Shown: positions 35,708 to 46,790 of the stretch, piece after piece
How positions within the stretch are numbered: position 1 is the first letter of the stretch
Layout: the number at the start of each line of letters is the position of its first letter
From: Thinopyrum elongatum
Taxonomy: Eukaryota; Streptophyta; Magnoliopsida; Poales; Poaceae
Direction: 5' to 3'
Length of the DNA: 64,000 bases
Assembly: GCA_011799875.1 (NCBI GenBank)
Contig: CM022302.1
Coordinates: 49,655,030 to 49,719,029 of the forward strand
The notes under the pieces: model-generated
What the model was told of the DNA's origin: nothing
The model's input: only the letters and a program-made list of their open reading frames with translations
The model's database searches: none
Position numbers and translations under genes: made by a program

Positions 35708-35834
35708 TTTTAACATGCTCCCTCTTACCCCCTCCTTTTACATGTGAGGTAAGAAGGTAAGAGTTAACCATATCACTAATTAATGACATCAACGGCTCAT
35801 GTGAAAAGAGGGGGTAAGAGTGAGCATCTTAAAA
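35708..35834. mobile_element. Foldback MITE-like repeat
   Basis: Inverted ends of about 38 bp: TTTTAACATGCTCCCTCTTA at the left against the complement of TAAGAGTGAGCATCTTAAAA at the right, continuing through a CCCCCTC..CACATG block with few mismatches. Unit 127 bp. No convincing target duplication, so the superfamily is unassigned. Confidence 0.6.
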
Positions 35835-36293
35835 CTGCTCTTATAATATTCATTTACCAAGACTTGTTTGGACTACTTAGAAGTTTATAGAAATTACATT
35901 CATACAGAAGACAACTGCAGAGACTATGTACCTGTTAATGCCCAATATGGCTCAAACAAAATATGCACAAATTGGGAAAAGTCAGTCTGCTCAAATTGAG
36001 CATTACTTGTTATTACTCAAATTTGAAGAACTAGTATTATTTTCCGATGAAAAAGTACATGCCACCATGAATTGATGATTAGTATGAAGAACAAACAACA
36101 CAAACATTGTCTTGCAAGGAGACACATTGAGTGAAAACGTAACACAAGCTTTAATCATCCAATCGAGAGTAACTATTTTTCAAAGATTAGATGGTTTCAC
36201 TATATTATTTACATGGAGTAGACAATTAATCACATCACATGAACACTAATACAACAAACACATATCAATAGTAATTGGAACTAACCTTAATTG

Positions 36294-37565
36294 TTACAAA
36301 TGAGGTACAGAGGTATTACCTGCAGTGTAGAAATTTCTGTAGGGAAAGTAAACCGTATCAGCCCACTCATCCGTTTTAGAAATTAATCTGATCTGCATCG
36401 ACCTAAGGTGGAGCATGAAGTCGCCACTGTACGTAGACAGAATCATCACATTTAACTCCTCGTCATACCCCACCATCTCTGCATTTCTGAAGGCGCAAGA
36501 AAAGATCCCCTCCAATTGATTGATTTTCTGCAGAAGCACCCATCCGGCAAGACCATCAGAGTTCAGTTTCCTCTCCCATATATGAATGCCCTCCCATATA
36601 TGAATGCCCGGTTTCGACATAACGGCGAGGCCAAGAACACTATCATCATCTGTCCGTAGGAGCTGAAAGGACCAGTTGTTGACATGTTGGGCCTCTGTCG
36701 GCATCTCGATGACACGAACGTTCTGCCTTTCAATATCAAATGCAAGGATTTCGCGTCCATGAAACAACCAGTAAACTGTATTCCCGATAAGGATGCTGGG
36801 CCTTAGTTTCAGAACCATATCTGTAGTGGACGTTGAGACAATATTCCCCCATACACCGGACGCCGATTCATAGACACAAGCGAATGATGTCTTCAAGTCT
36901 CTACTGGTGCAGATCAAGGCCAATTTGAAGGCCGGGCTCAAGAAGCAATCGTGGTGCACATGCCCATCTTGATCGTCAGCACACATCACCGTGGCGCTGC
37001 ACCTACAGAAGCTCTCCCTTTTGGTGTCGCGGAGCTCCGATGGAAAAGGCACGCGGTGCTGCTGGCCGTTGAGGGGATCCCACACGAAGACCTCACACAG
37101 AGACTCGCTGAGCATGACGGCGAGGCCGTGGCGGCAGCCAAGTAATTCCCAATCCAGCCCGTGCTCGGGCATAAACAAGCGTTGGGCCGGGATGCGATTA
37201 GGCGGGTCCAAGACGGGAGTGAAGACGGAAGTGAAGGCAAGAGACCCTTTGGAGAAACCCAACGGAGGAGGTTTCCTCAAGCTGTGAAGAAACCGAACAA
37301 AGAAGCCTTCGGCGGAGATGCGGTCGGGCGGGTCGAAGATGGGAGTGAAGGCGGAATATCTGAGACGAGACCCTTTGAAGAAGCCCAGCAGAGGAGGTTC
37401 GGGGTGGTGTCTGCTGAAACGGCGGAGGAAGCGGGGATCGGAGAGGATGCGGCGCCAGCGCGTGCATACGAGGGAGGCACGGGAGAGGGTTGACGGCAGC
37501 GGAGGGAGCCGGAGGAAAATCTCCCGGAGGAGGTCCTCATCCTCCAGCGGCGCTGGAATTGACAT
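36294..37565 (-). CDS. F-box protein
   Basis: An intact 423-residue single-exon ORF from ATG 37565 to TAA. Residues 7-50 form an F-box (LEDEDLLREIFLRLPP, SLVCTRWRRILSDPRFLRRF), which binds SKP1 and makes the protein a substrate adaptor of an SCF ubiquitin ligase. The rest is a C-terminal region of the grass F-box-associated type (WDPLNGQ, LIGNTVYWLFHG, ILAFDIERQ). Residues 57-89 and 99-131 are a tandem duplication (GFFKGS...FDPPDRI and GFSKGS...LDPPNRI), and GIHIWE occurs twice in a row near residue 323. No stop or frameshift, which sets it apart from everything around it. The substrate is unknown. An alternative spliced 3' end is possible (see 35482-35565). Confidence 0.9.
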   Translation of the reverse strand: MSIPAPLEDEDLLREIFLRLPPLPSTLSRASLVCTRWRRILSDPRFLRRFSRHHPEPPLLGFFKGSRLRYSAFTPIFDPPDRISAEGFFVRFLHSLRKPPPLGFSKGSLAFTSVFTPVLDPPNRIPAQRLFMPEHGLDWELLGCRHGLAVMLSESLCEVFVWDPLNGQQHRVPFPSELRDTKRESFCRCSATVMCADDQDGHVHHDCFLSPAFKLALICTSRDLKTSFACVYESASGVWGNIVSTSTTDMVLKLRPSILIGNTVYWLFHGREILAFDIERQNVRVIEMPTEAQHVNNWSFQLLRTDDDSVLGLAVMSKPGIHIWEGIHIWERKLNSDGLAGWVLLQKINQLEGIFSCAFRNAEMVGYDEELNVMILSTYSGDFMLHLRSMQIRLISKTDEWADTVYFPYRNFYTAGNTSVPHL

Positions 37566-37915
37566 GGCGCGGCGGCCGGAGTTTTCTTCTTTTTCCGGCC
37601 GCGCCGCGTGAAGCTAGCCTGGCACGCGCGGAACGACGCCCAGCACCACCCCTCCGGCTGCTGGACACGGCCTCCCGGAGCAGCTGTGGTCGGAGCGGAA
37701 AGTCGGCGGACCGGAAGCGGGACGCGTGTGGCAAGGAAGGGGATCGAGATTGGAACTTTGCTACCCATATGAACTCAGCGGTAAGATTGGATCTCCGTGT
37801 CCGTATATGTCCGTATATGCCCGCTAGGTTACAAAAAGAGGACAAGTTAGTTTCGATTCCGTTCAACATCTTAATGTTCTCCATATATTTAATTCGATCG
37901 AATCCATGGATGCAG

Positions 37916-38534
37916 GACATGTGTGTACCCGGCACGGACACGTCATACGTGGTCCTGGAGTTCGCCATGGCCGAGCTCATGAGATAGCCACACCTCGTGG
38001 CCAAACTCCAAGCCAGGTGAGGGACCCAAGGGCCAACCAAAGGTCATGGAGGAGGACTTGGGCGGCATGCCCTACCTAAAGGCGGTCTTGAAGGAGACCC
38101 TCCGGCTGCACCCGCCATTGCCCCTCCTCCTCCCGCACTTCTCCGTGGACAAGTGCGTCATCAACGGCTACATGCTCCCCGCCGAGACCCATGTCATCAT
38201 CAATGTGTGGGCCATCGGCAGAGACCCCGGGTCGTGGGAGGATGCGGAGGAGTTCATCCCTGAGAGGTTTGAGGACGCCGCATCCCCCGACTACAAGGGG
38301 AGGGTTTTCGGGATCCTGTCATTTGGAGCCGGGCGAAGGATATGTCCCGGGATAAACTTTGGCATGGCCTCCGTGGAGATTATGCTCTCCAACCTTGCCT
38401 ATTGCTTTGACTGGGGGCTCCCGGGTGGGATGCAGCATAAGGACCTCGATATGACAGATGTGTTTGGAATGACGATACACCGGAAGGAGAAGCTACTTCT
38501 TATCCCAATATCACGAGATGTTAGTCATGAATAA
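37916..38534 (+). pseudogene. Cytochrome P450 (CYP71-type) pseudogene, second exon only
   Basis: An acceptor (GGATGCAG) at 37908-37915 is followed by DMCVPGTDTSYVVLEFAMAEL, the I-helix oxygen-binding motif, exactly where CYP71-clan genes have their single intron. TAG at 37985-37987, TGA at 38018-38020 and a frameshift before 38046 follow. The remaining 162 codons are open, with the ExxR motif KETLR, PERF, and the haem-binding FGAGRRICPG with its Cys intact. A typical AGTDT is PGTDT here. No first exon lies upstream; the divergent F-box gene starts 350 bases away. P450s of this type are ER-bound monooxygenases; this copy cannot make one. Confidence 0.9.
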
Positions 38535-39564
38535 TCTTCGTCATAGTTTTCCATGCACTTGTAAGGGTATAGATGCTATCAGAGTACTACTTAAGAGTGT
38601 TATTTTATATACCGGTAAAATTTTGATGCATGGTGCAGGTGTCACAAACTACTATGGTTTTTCTCTAGTGTTGTCGTAAGAACTTTTTCAACATCACATT
38701 CAAAGGCAGCATATTTAACATGTTCAGCCTCTTATGGCCGGACAACCTTCTGATGAGGCTATGGTGCCTCTGCCAACTAAAAAAAGTGCATGTGTATAGA
38801 TAGGAAAACGGTTGGAGTACTCGACATGTATCTCTTGAATAACTTGGGCAATGTTCGGGATGAAGAGGTCAAAGAGGTTGTGGAACTGTACTTCATCGAC
38901 TCGTTCATCCTTCATAATGACAAGGACTACATACTCATGCCCTATTCGCCTCTACATCTTTTTGTATTTAGTATTGTCCAAATGTTTACATTTGTTTATG
39001 CACCTACATACATGTGTTAACTTTCCATTGATTTTGTTTCCGCTGCAGTTACTCAGATCATCATCATTCTGAAGTTTATAATGCGCTTTCATTCCTGAAA
39101 GATGAAAATCAGAACTTCAGAGATATAGTGAAGGTTTATGATGATGCTTTCTTCACATTTTTATACATATGCGCATGTATGCTTTAAACCGAAGAAAGCA
39201 GCGAAAGTAGAAGTCATGAAGCACAAGTTTGGGTACTACTACCGACAACATAAGCCACATACTCACACATTTGAGTACTACATCTATGCCCACATGGAAG
39301 AGTTAGTCTGGTCTTAGAACATGATCTACAAAGATGAACACATAAATATGTGGGCTTTGGACATGGGTGGAACACATTACGACAGAACCAATAATCACGC
39401 TTCATTAACATAAAAAGTATGCATTCAACCATCCATTGAATTTTACTCACAAATATCACCGAACTCTAGTCTCATCTAAGAATCAGACCTGCCCGTCATC
39501 AAGGGCATGGAAGACACATCCATTTGTTATCAACTTGATGCATCAACATCCACAGGGAAGAGTT
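38535..39564. other. Unassigned region after the P450 pseudogene
   Basis: No gene I can support. An exon-like block at about 39048-39131 is preceded by a good acceptor (CCGCTGCAG) and followed by AAG then GTTTAT. It is open in one frame (YSDHHHSEVYNALSFLKDEN). An open stretch at 38790-39020 has no recognised domain. These may be remnants of an unknown gene or element. Confidence 0.35.
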
Positions 39565-41275
39565 TGATACGTCCTAGACGTATCTATAATTATTTGTAGC
39601 TTTAATGCTATAATCATGTAAAATATGCAAAAAAAAATATTTTTTTTGTACTAACCTACTAATGATTGCAAGGAATTCACAAGTTCTTATTTTTTTCATT
39701 TCAGTGTAGGATGAATTATTAAAAAACTTCAAGGTCCAGCAAATTTCGGAGGTAACGAAATATGTTCATGCAGGACGAGTGCAGAGAGTTCGTCAAATAC
39801 ACCTATGAAGATTGTGTCAAACGAAGAAAGTCAAAACATGAAAGTTGTTCCTTATCTCCATATGCGTCCAATACATATTTAAACGTCCAAATCAGAGTCG
39901 TTCTAAGTCCTGCACATCCAAAATAATATTTACAAAAACTTCCACTTTCGGATGGAACTGACTCTAACTCCTCCCACGCTTAACGGATTCAAACGTATCA
40001 TGTGGACCCATGGGAAGATAATAAAGGATTTGGAAGGCTATAGATATGCCCAAGGGCACTTAGATCAATGGGTAATGGGTTGGATGGCAATATTCAAGTT
40101 AAAACCTACTTTTTATGGGAGGCACCATTTGATGCAAAGTTACCTCCACCATAACCACCATCTGCACAGGGGAAAATCATCTACCAGACGAGAAGGCCAA
40201 GGAAGAAGAATAAGGAGGGAAGCCCTTCCCCCTCCCTTCTGGCGGCCAAAAGTCCACTAGGAGAACCATCACCATATCCACCATTATCTTCTTCCTTGGA
40301 ACAGTGCGTTCGTCCTTGTAAAACTTCTATAATCTCCTGCTAAGTCATGGTCTTTAATGTAATGAATTATTTCCCAATGATCTATTGTACTATCTATTTG
40401 TCTGAGTTTTTCTTTTGTCATGTGATGTTGGTGGTCTAGTATGATTTGTATGAATTGTGTGTTTAGATATGATTTTGTCATTTTGTGCTAATATTAGTGT
40501 GCATGCTTATATTATATCACACTTGAGGGTTAACAATATGTTATGAAGAGTGACTGATGCGAGGCCAGAGTGACATAAGACCACTCCTGGAGGCCTCATA
40601 GAGGCATGGCATATGGAATTAGAGAGGAACCATAGAGGATAAAACGATGATTAGGTTTACCTTAATAATTCTTATTAGGAGTGCATGCTTGCTAAAGGTG
40701 CAATCATAGATCCGCAGATAAGAATATTCTTTCCATCTGTAATGGAGATTACATTAGTAGGAATATAGTTGGAAACGTCTCCAGATTGAGTCTCAACTAT
40801 TGGTAAAGCGGTCATACTTCCTTCGCCTAAAAGATAATAATTTAGCGGTCATAAGTACATGTGAGTAAATGGTCTTGAAGAATGTAAGCAACACAAGCCT
40901 CTCCCACATATCAATTATACTAATTATGTGTATTGATTATACTATTGAAGCCAATTTCCAAGGGATACATCCACAACCACTTGCACAAACACACACAAGA
41001 GCTCTCTTTTGCTTTTTTTGTAATTTCAATTTTCAACAAACTAAATTTTATTTTCTTCTACTTTATTTTTCTTGTATAGTTTATTTACCAATTGCAACAC
41101 ATCTTAGTTAGAGAGTCTAGGTAAAGTAAACACTAACTACATAAAATTTGTATAAGTGGCAGATAGAGCTTGAGAGAATAGGAAATCTACCTTTAGGTCT
41201 ATGGGGTATCACCACTCAATACTTCCATATTCATATTGAAAAAGGCTACATCAATTCCCTATACTTTGGGTATCA
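39565..41275 (+). mobile_element. Old solo LTR of an Athila-type Gypsy element
   Basis: Starts TGATACGTCCTAGACG and ends ACTTTGGGTATCA. Its 3' part (GGTAAAGTAAACAC..., then CTACCTTTAG..., AAAGGCTACA, CCCTATACTT) is a diverged version of the LTR end of element 1. The middle holds the related TTATTTCCCAATGA motif. No PBS or coding follows. Flanks GAGTT and TAACC do not match, so the target duplication is lost or the copy is rearranged. Confidence 0.75.
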
Positions 41276-44200
41276 TAACCGCAACGGAAAAAAATGAATT
41301 TCTTCGTTTGAAACACTTCATTTTAATGAGTTGCAACTTGTGTACTTGTTTTTTCCACACTCGTGCTTTCGTCATGCGACTTGTTATGCACTACATATGT
41401 TCTTTGTGCATTTTGTATTGCAAATGTCATGTATATTGAAATATATGAATGTTAAATGTTGTCCAAATTTGCTATATTGTATATGAATTCTATCAAATAT
41501 TGGGATTGTTAAATATACAAAAATACCGATTCCTAAAACAATGGTGGCAGAAACCATTGATGGGCAGGTAACATTAACCGTAACTACAAATTGTTGGGCT
41601 ACATGAGAAAAGGTAATAGCACGAACTGTTGGCAGCCCGTCGCCGGTAAGATTTTCCTAAGTAGTTCCTTTTTTTTGCCGCGGCGGGGGGGAGGGGGGGG
41701 GAGAGAGTAGTTCCCATTACCAATGAGATAACTTCATATCTGGTCGATAGCGGACAGGTCCTAACAAGTACCATATGTGTCCAAGGTTATTTTGATGTGG
41801 CTGTGGTTTATTTATAGGCCCTAATGTGTGACTCATCTATGCCAGGTCCTGCCTGTGTGCTTGGACGCGTGAGGTGATCTGGTGTTGGTGGTGTTGACAG
41901 TAGCTACGTACTTGTTGTTGTCAAGCTCTCCTTCATGATGATCTAAGAAGCTGTTGTGTGGCTAAATGGTTGGGACTTGCTCCTGGCGGCAGGCTTGATA
42001 CTTATCTCTCTGTGGCCTTATTTTGGATGGTGAACACTGACTTACATCTATTTTCACTTGACAAAAGATTTGCCACAGTTTTACCGTCAATCAATGGCTT
42101 TACTGACTAATTTGTGGGCTTATGATTTCCTGGAGCTAGTGCTTATATTTATCTTGGGTTTTGGCACTTGTTCTTGCTGCTGTTGGTAACTTGGCTTCAC
42201 TATTCTTTGGTTTTTCTAACTTTGACTTCTCTGATCAAGATCAACTTATCATCTCAAGATCCTGACTATAAATGCCATGATCTCAAGTGTTGTCTCCTAA
42301 AGCTATGCATTTCCAGAAATGGAAATGCTGCATTTTAACCAACAACAATTTCTTTGTCTTTGATGTTTCTTTTGCAGTTTGAAGAAAAAGGACAGAAAGA
42401 AGATCAAGATCAAAGTCAAGATCTTAGATAGAATAGTTAGTTTAGGTTTCCCATTTATTACCTCAATTCTTTTGTAATACGAAGATGTAATCTTATTATT
42501 TATTTAGGTTCTGATTTTCTAAATTGTAATAAACTTTGTATATTACTTCAATTATTAATATAGTTTAATTTATTGATCACTTGTGTTTTAATATACACTT
42601 GCATTTCCAATTATTTGAATTGGACTTTTATTACATAAGTCCTTTAATTTATTTGAATGATAATTTTGAACCCAAAACTCTAGATAAGAGCAAAGCTCAT
42701 GCCAAAATTATTTGAAAACAAATTGAAGCAATTTGATTGTGAGTGGTTTAATTTCAAATGCAAGTTGAATAAAACCCCAACTCTGTGCATGTATGCAATA
42801 AATATTCAAAAAAATCCCACTCTCTCAATTAATGGTCATTACAGGTCCCAACAGGGAATTAATCACCATGGGGTTCGAGTGAAGCCCCTTCCCTCTCGTA
42901 ATCCATGTCTAGTTCAATGTTGTTCACTTGGTCAGGGATTTAACAGAACTTGTACAGGAAATTATAATGAATCTAGAAAAATGCGAGCATCAATGTCAAG
43001 TTTAGGATATGAACCAAAGTGAGTTGGTTCCATTATAATGAATCTAACCATCTGAGTTAGGCTCAATTTGTGTGTGATGTGGTGTTTCTCCTCAGGGTAA
43101 AAAAGTTGATCACATTTAATTGTCATGTTTTATTTCGTCGCAAAACAGAAGAGTTGGGAAAGAATAGTAATAATCCGGTTCCCGGCATAGCCAAATTACT
43201 AACCCGGAATTTTGTTAGTTGATATACGGCAGCAGTAGCAATTGAGCGTTCGAAAGTTCCGCATACAGCTCCTTTTTATCATCTCTCTTTGCCTTTTCCA
43301 CCATTTTAGCTTTGTTATTTTTTTCTTTTGGATAAGGCCATATAGAAAGACCAACAAGCGCACGCATACCCCTTCGACTGCGCTCTAGCGACTTAAGGCG
43401 ATTAGGGTTGCTCGCCTTCTACCGGTGCCACCGCAAGTCTACCACGTCTCGTGTGGCCTTTGATCATGGAGGCGCTGTGGATCTAGGATCCTGCCTGGGG
43501 AAGGGTCCATCTCCGCTTTTAAGTGTCTTTTTGTGCCCGCTGAGAATTTGTGTTCTGCTCAGGAAGGCGAGACGGCAGCGGCTTGCTGAAGCTGGAATAA
43601 TGTTCTCCTCGTCTAGCCGCGTCCCGATTTCCCTACCTACTACAATAAGTTTTGTCCGGCTCCGATAAGGGAGGGGCGATGACGGCGGCGCGCCCTCGGC
43701 TCGCTCCAGTAATTGTAGCCGTCGCTAGGTGGTCTACGGACGTGGATGTTATTTTTACTTCTGGTATTTTTTTTTTGTACAATCTTGACATTTGATGAAT
43801 AGATCGAAAGTTTTTTTGAAAAAGAGACCGATTACATATATTAAAGCTGTCTGACTATTAAAAACATAAAATACACACACACGTCTTTGGGTATACTGTT
43901 GGCATCTTCCTTTGAGAATTGGTCGCCGGTGCGCCGTGTGCAAGCTCGATGCAGCTTCTGGGTCTCGGAAGCAAATTCGGACCCTGGGAACGGCCGGTGA
44001 GTTGCCGGTCAGGGTCAGAGGATGTCGATGGAGGTGAATATAGGATCAGATTGCCGTTCTGAAGAATAAGGCGACGAAGAAAGATGGATAACCATCTCAT
44101 ATCCGGGAAGGCATTGGTTTTCACTCTGAGCGTAATTTTGTTGAAATCAGAGAAGACCGGTCAACCCTCGGCCCGAACGAATCGCGTCGCCTCTCCCTTG

Positions 44201-44394
44201 AAGTGTTGTTAGTTGTGGTGCTCTCTCTTTCACAAACACAAAATTGACGGATTCAACACCTTGTTGTCAGGGTGCTTCACCGTTGACACACCACATGGAG
44301 CCGGTAGCACCGCATCATCTCATTCCCATCAACGCCGAGTTTCTAGAAGCAAAAAAGGACAATGAGTTTCTAGAAGCAAAAATGAACAATCATA
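41276..44394. other. Intergenic region without recognised genes
   Basis: AT-rich up to 43230, with a G-rich run at 41684-41706. 42846-42952 is the second copy of the Harbinger-like repeat seen near 34728. 43380-43830 is GC-richer and ends in a TTTGATGAATAGATCGAAAG then T-run sequence that resembles the tail of a Triticeae non-LTR element. 44339-44389 contains a short direct repeat (TTTCTAGAAGCAAAAA twice). No open reading frame has a recognisable domain. Confidence 0.5.
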
Positions 44395-44662
44395 CTCCCT
44401 CCGATTATTTTTAGTCTGCATATAAGTTTTGTCCGAAGTCAAAGTATCTCTACTTTGACCAAACTTATAGAAAATTTATCAACATTCACAATACCAAATC
44501 AATATTGTTAGATTCATTATGAAATGTAGTTTTATAGTATATATATATATATATATATTTGGTATTGTAGATGTTGATATATTTTAAAATAAGTTTGGTC
44601 AAACTTTATAAAGTTTGACTTGACACAAATCTAATATGCGGAGTAAAAAAGACCGGAGGGAG
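44395..44662. mobile_element. Stowaway (Tc1/mariner) MITE
   Basis: Ends CTCCCTCCGATTATTTTTAG and its approximate complement GACCGGAGGGAG, flanked by TA at 44393-44394 and 44663-44664. The interior is an inverted repeat around an (AT)n run (44539-44560), with the TTTGGTCAAACTT motif typical of this group. Confidence 0.9.
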
Positions 44663-45119
44663 TACAATTATCCACTTGCATGTTTAGCGTCATCCCTCCT
44701 GTCATCATCAGAGTCAAACAATGTTGTAGTACGGGAGAGATGACGAACCAATTGATCAACCTAAGAATTAAGACTTGAGCACCACGGCGGCATATACTCT
44801 GCAATAATGAGCTAAACTAAAAAATGCGGGGGGAGCTCAACTAAGTATAACTAACTAACGAGATATCTTAATTAATTAATCCAATATTTGAGCAGTACGT
44901 CAGCCGTTTTCCAGATCAGAATCTTCCAAGCAAACCCCAGAGCCGTCAGCCTCATCAGGCATTTGTTTATTGACCCGGCCTCCGTTTGACCTGGAATCGT
45001 CTTCCTAGCTCGTGTTATTGTTTGTTTTCGCATCTTCCTATCGATTTCCATCCATGAACCTGTAGGTATCGTCAGACTGGCGGCATCGTCAGCTCGCCCA
45101 CCGCGTTGGCGTCGCAACA

Positions 45120-45126
45120 TATAAAG
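45120..45126 (+). promoter_or_regulatory. Putative TATA box of the small gene
   Basis: TATAAAG in a GC-rich context, 124 bases before the ATG at 45250, leaving room for a 5' UTR of about 90-100 bases. Confidence 0.55.
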
Positions 45127-45249
45127 CTCGGGCGAGACGAGGAGGAGGTCAGGTCAGACGTGCAGCAGAGCTGTAGGAGAGAAGCAACAAGAAGCAACTC
45201 ATACTCGATCGCGTGGAGATCGTTCGTTCAATCAGCTTGGATTGATTTC

Positions 45250-45642
45250 ATGGCGCGCGGGCAGGTGGCCGAGTGGATACGGAAGCGTACCATGCCGAGG
45301 AAGTCGGCGGGCAGGCGCCGGAGCAAGGAGAGCGGGGCGTCCGAGCCGATACTGCCGAGCGAAGCGGCGCCGGAGAGCTGGAGCAGCGCCAGCAGGGCGC
45401 CAAGAAAGGCGGCCGGGAACGGTGACGCCAGTACTGGTGGCGCACGTGCGGCACCACAGGCGCGTCCGATGTCCCGGGCGACCGCCTTCTTGTCGGCGCT
45501 TTTGCGGTGGCGGCCGCGCGTGAACGTGCTGGCCGTGCTGTGGGAGAAGGTGGTCTACCACCTGATGTGGCTCGTGGAGTCCGTGGTGGTGGTTGGGAGG
45601 CTCTGCTTCTTCCTCATGCGCTTCGGCTTCAAGCAGCTCTGA
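45250..45642 (+). CDS. Small basic protein with hydrophobic C-terminus (unknown function)
   Basis: Single-exon ORF of 130 codons from ATG 45250; no ATG lies earlier in this frame after the TATA box. Residues 1-90 are Arg/Lys/Ser/Ala-rich (VAEWIRKRTMPRKSAGRRR). Residues 91-126 are strongly hydrophobic with a few charges (VNVLAVLWEKVVYHLMWLVE, then SVVVVGRLCFFLMRFGF), so a membrane-associated or anchored C-terminus is likely. GC-rich coding, a TATA box upstream and the absence of repeats support a host gene. I do not recognise the family; it could instead be a fragment of a longer gene. Confidence 0.6.
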   Translation: MARGQVAEWIRKRTMPRKSAGRRRSKESGASEPILPSEAAPESWSSASRAPRKAAGNGDASTGGARAAPQARPMSRATAFLSALLRWRPRVNVLAVLWEKVVYHLMWLVESVVVVGRLCFFLMRFGFKQL

Positions 45643-46790
45643 ATCCATTTCTCCCGTTGCCACCATGGCGTTGAGGGTGGAGGAGCAGGTTGCGTTCACT
45701 GTTTTTCCCTTCATTTTTCCTAATTTTGTGCAGACTCGTTCGCCGTTTTTTCCCGAGGCGTTCATCCCTAAAGTTGTAAATGCCCTTCAGCCGCACTCTT
45801 TTGTAAAGAAATTTCTTCATCGGTTCCAACTAAATGTATATGTCTCATGATCATAAGATGTTCAGTTATTTCTTTTTTTCTTCCAAGCAGATCTTATTAG
45901 ATCAGGATAGAACACACGGCCGCTGCGTCGTCCTCCATGGGCAGCACGGGAGAACCCTAGCCGCCACGCCAGGCCTTCCTCCACCGGCTCCCGCATCACC
46001 GCTGCCAGATGGCTGGCCGGCAAAGCCGGGACGTGCCCCGGGATGGTGGGGGTGGGGCAGATTCGTCCCTGTCTAGGCGTTGCATCCCCCTTCCCTGAGA
46101 TGCCATCATGGTGCGCATCCTTGGTGAGGCGCACGGCTTTCGCCGTGTTGCCCGCCCTCTGGCTTGCGAGCTCGGATTCCTCGATGCCGAGCCGCAATGC
46201 CTTGCCATTTTTGCGGTTGTGGCGGGCGTCTGTCTCTCCCGAGGTCAAGGATCGGTGGATGGCCACGCGGAGGAGGTCGTCCTCCGAGTTGGAGGGCAGT
46301 GTGACGGGCGTGGACCGCCAGGACCTCCAACCGGACAGGCGATCTGGACTCCGTCACACGCCATCCACATGTCATGTTGTGTCACACGGCGAGCTGCCCT
46401 TTCTTCAGATTCGGGGAGCCGCCATCACGGGCTGGGTGGTGCGGGCATGAGCTCCCAGCACGGCCGGTCGAAGTAGGGGGCAGAGGTGATAGGCGTAGAC
46501 CGCGACGTGTCGTGGGGACTGCGACAGGCGCGTGGAGCTTGAGCTAAGCCGATGGACCACCGGGGAGGGCGCGGAACACAAGCTCCCGCCCCTATCCATC
46601 CATGACCGGCAGAGGTCAATTCGAACAGCTAGCTCCTCATCTCCGAGGAGAAGCTGGATTCCTCCTTGAGAAGCACGTCTCAGTTGACGGTGTCAAACTA
46701 GTTGCCGGATCCGTCACTAGAGTGGACTATCGTGGCGTGCTGGCAGGAAGGGATGGGGGTCGAAGCGGACTAGATTGTGAGAGGAGCGGT
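45643..46790. other. GC-rich non-coding sequence between the small gene and element 4
   Basis: 45643-45850 is presumably the 3' flank of the small gene. From about 45900 the sequence is GC-rich with open frames on both strands but none with a domain, a typical composition artefact. It continues after element 4 at 62489-62526, showing it was there before that insertion. Confidence 0.5.

Larger units (their letters stand above)
34600..36293. other. AT-rich intergenic region downstream of the F-box gene
   Basis: No complete gene. 34699-34818 holds a short repeat (GGCCATGTTCGG, then GGTCCCAACAGGGAATTAATCA) that recurs diverged at 42846-42952 and resembles a Harbinger/Tourist MITE end. 35708-35834 is a foldback repeat. 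Two minus-strand stretches with splice-like edges (35482-35565, and one ending near 35178) may be 3' exons of the F-box gene. Confidence 0.5.

Noticed and set aside
37566..37915. First exon of the P450 gene
   Set aside because: No frame shows a membrane anchor, PPGP or other P450 N-terminal motif; the sequence looks intronic and partly F-box upstream region.
41684..41706. G-quadruplex or regulatory G-run
   Set aside because: A single G-rich run with no neighbouring gene or recurring pattern; may be a sequencing homopolymer.
45862..46619. Antisense ORFs of 60-135 codons in GC-rich DNA before element 4
   Set aside because: Open on both strands in several frames, Arg/Pro/Ala-rich, no motif; typical of high-GC non-coding sequence.
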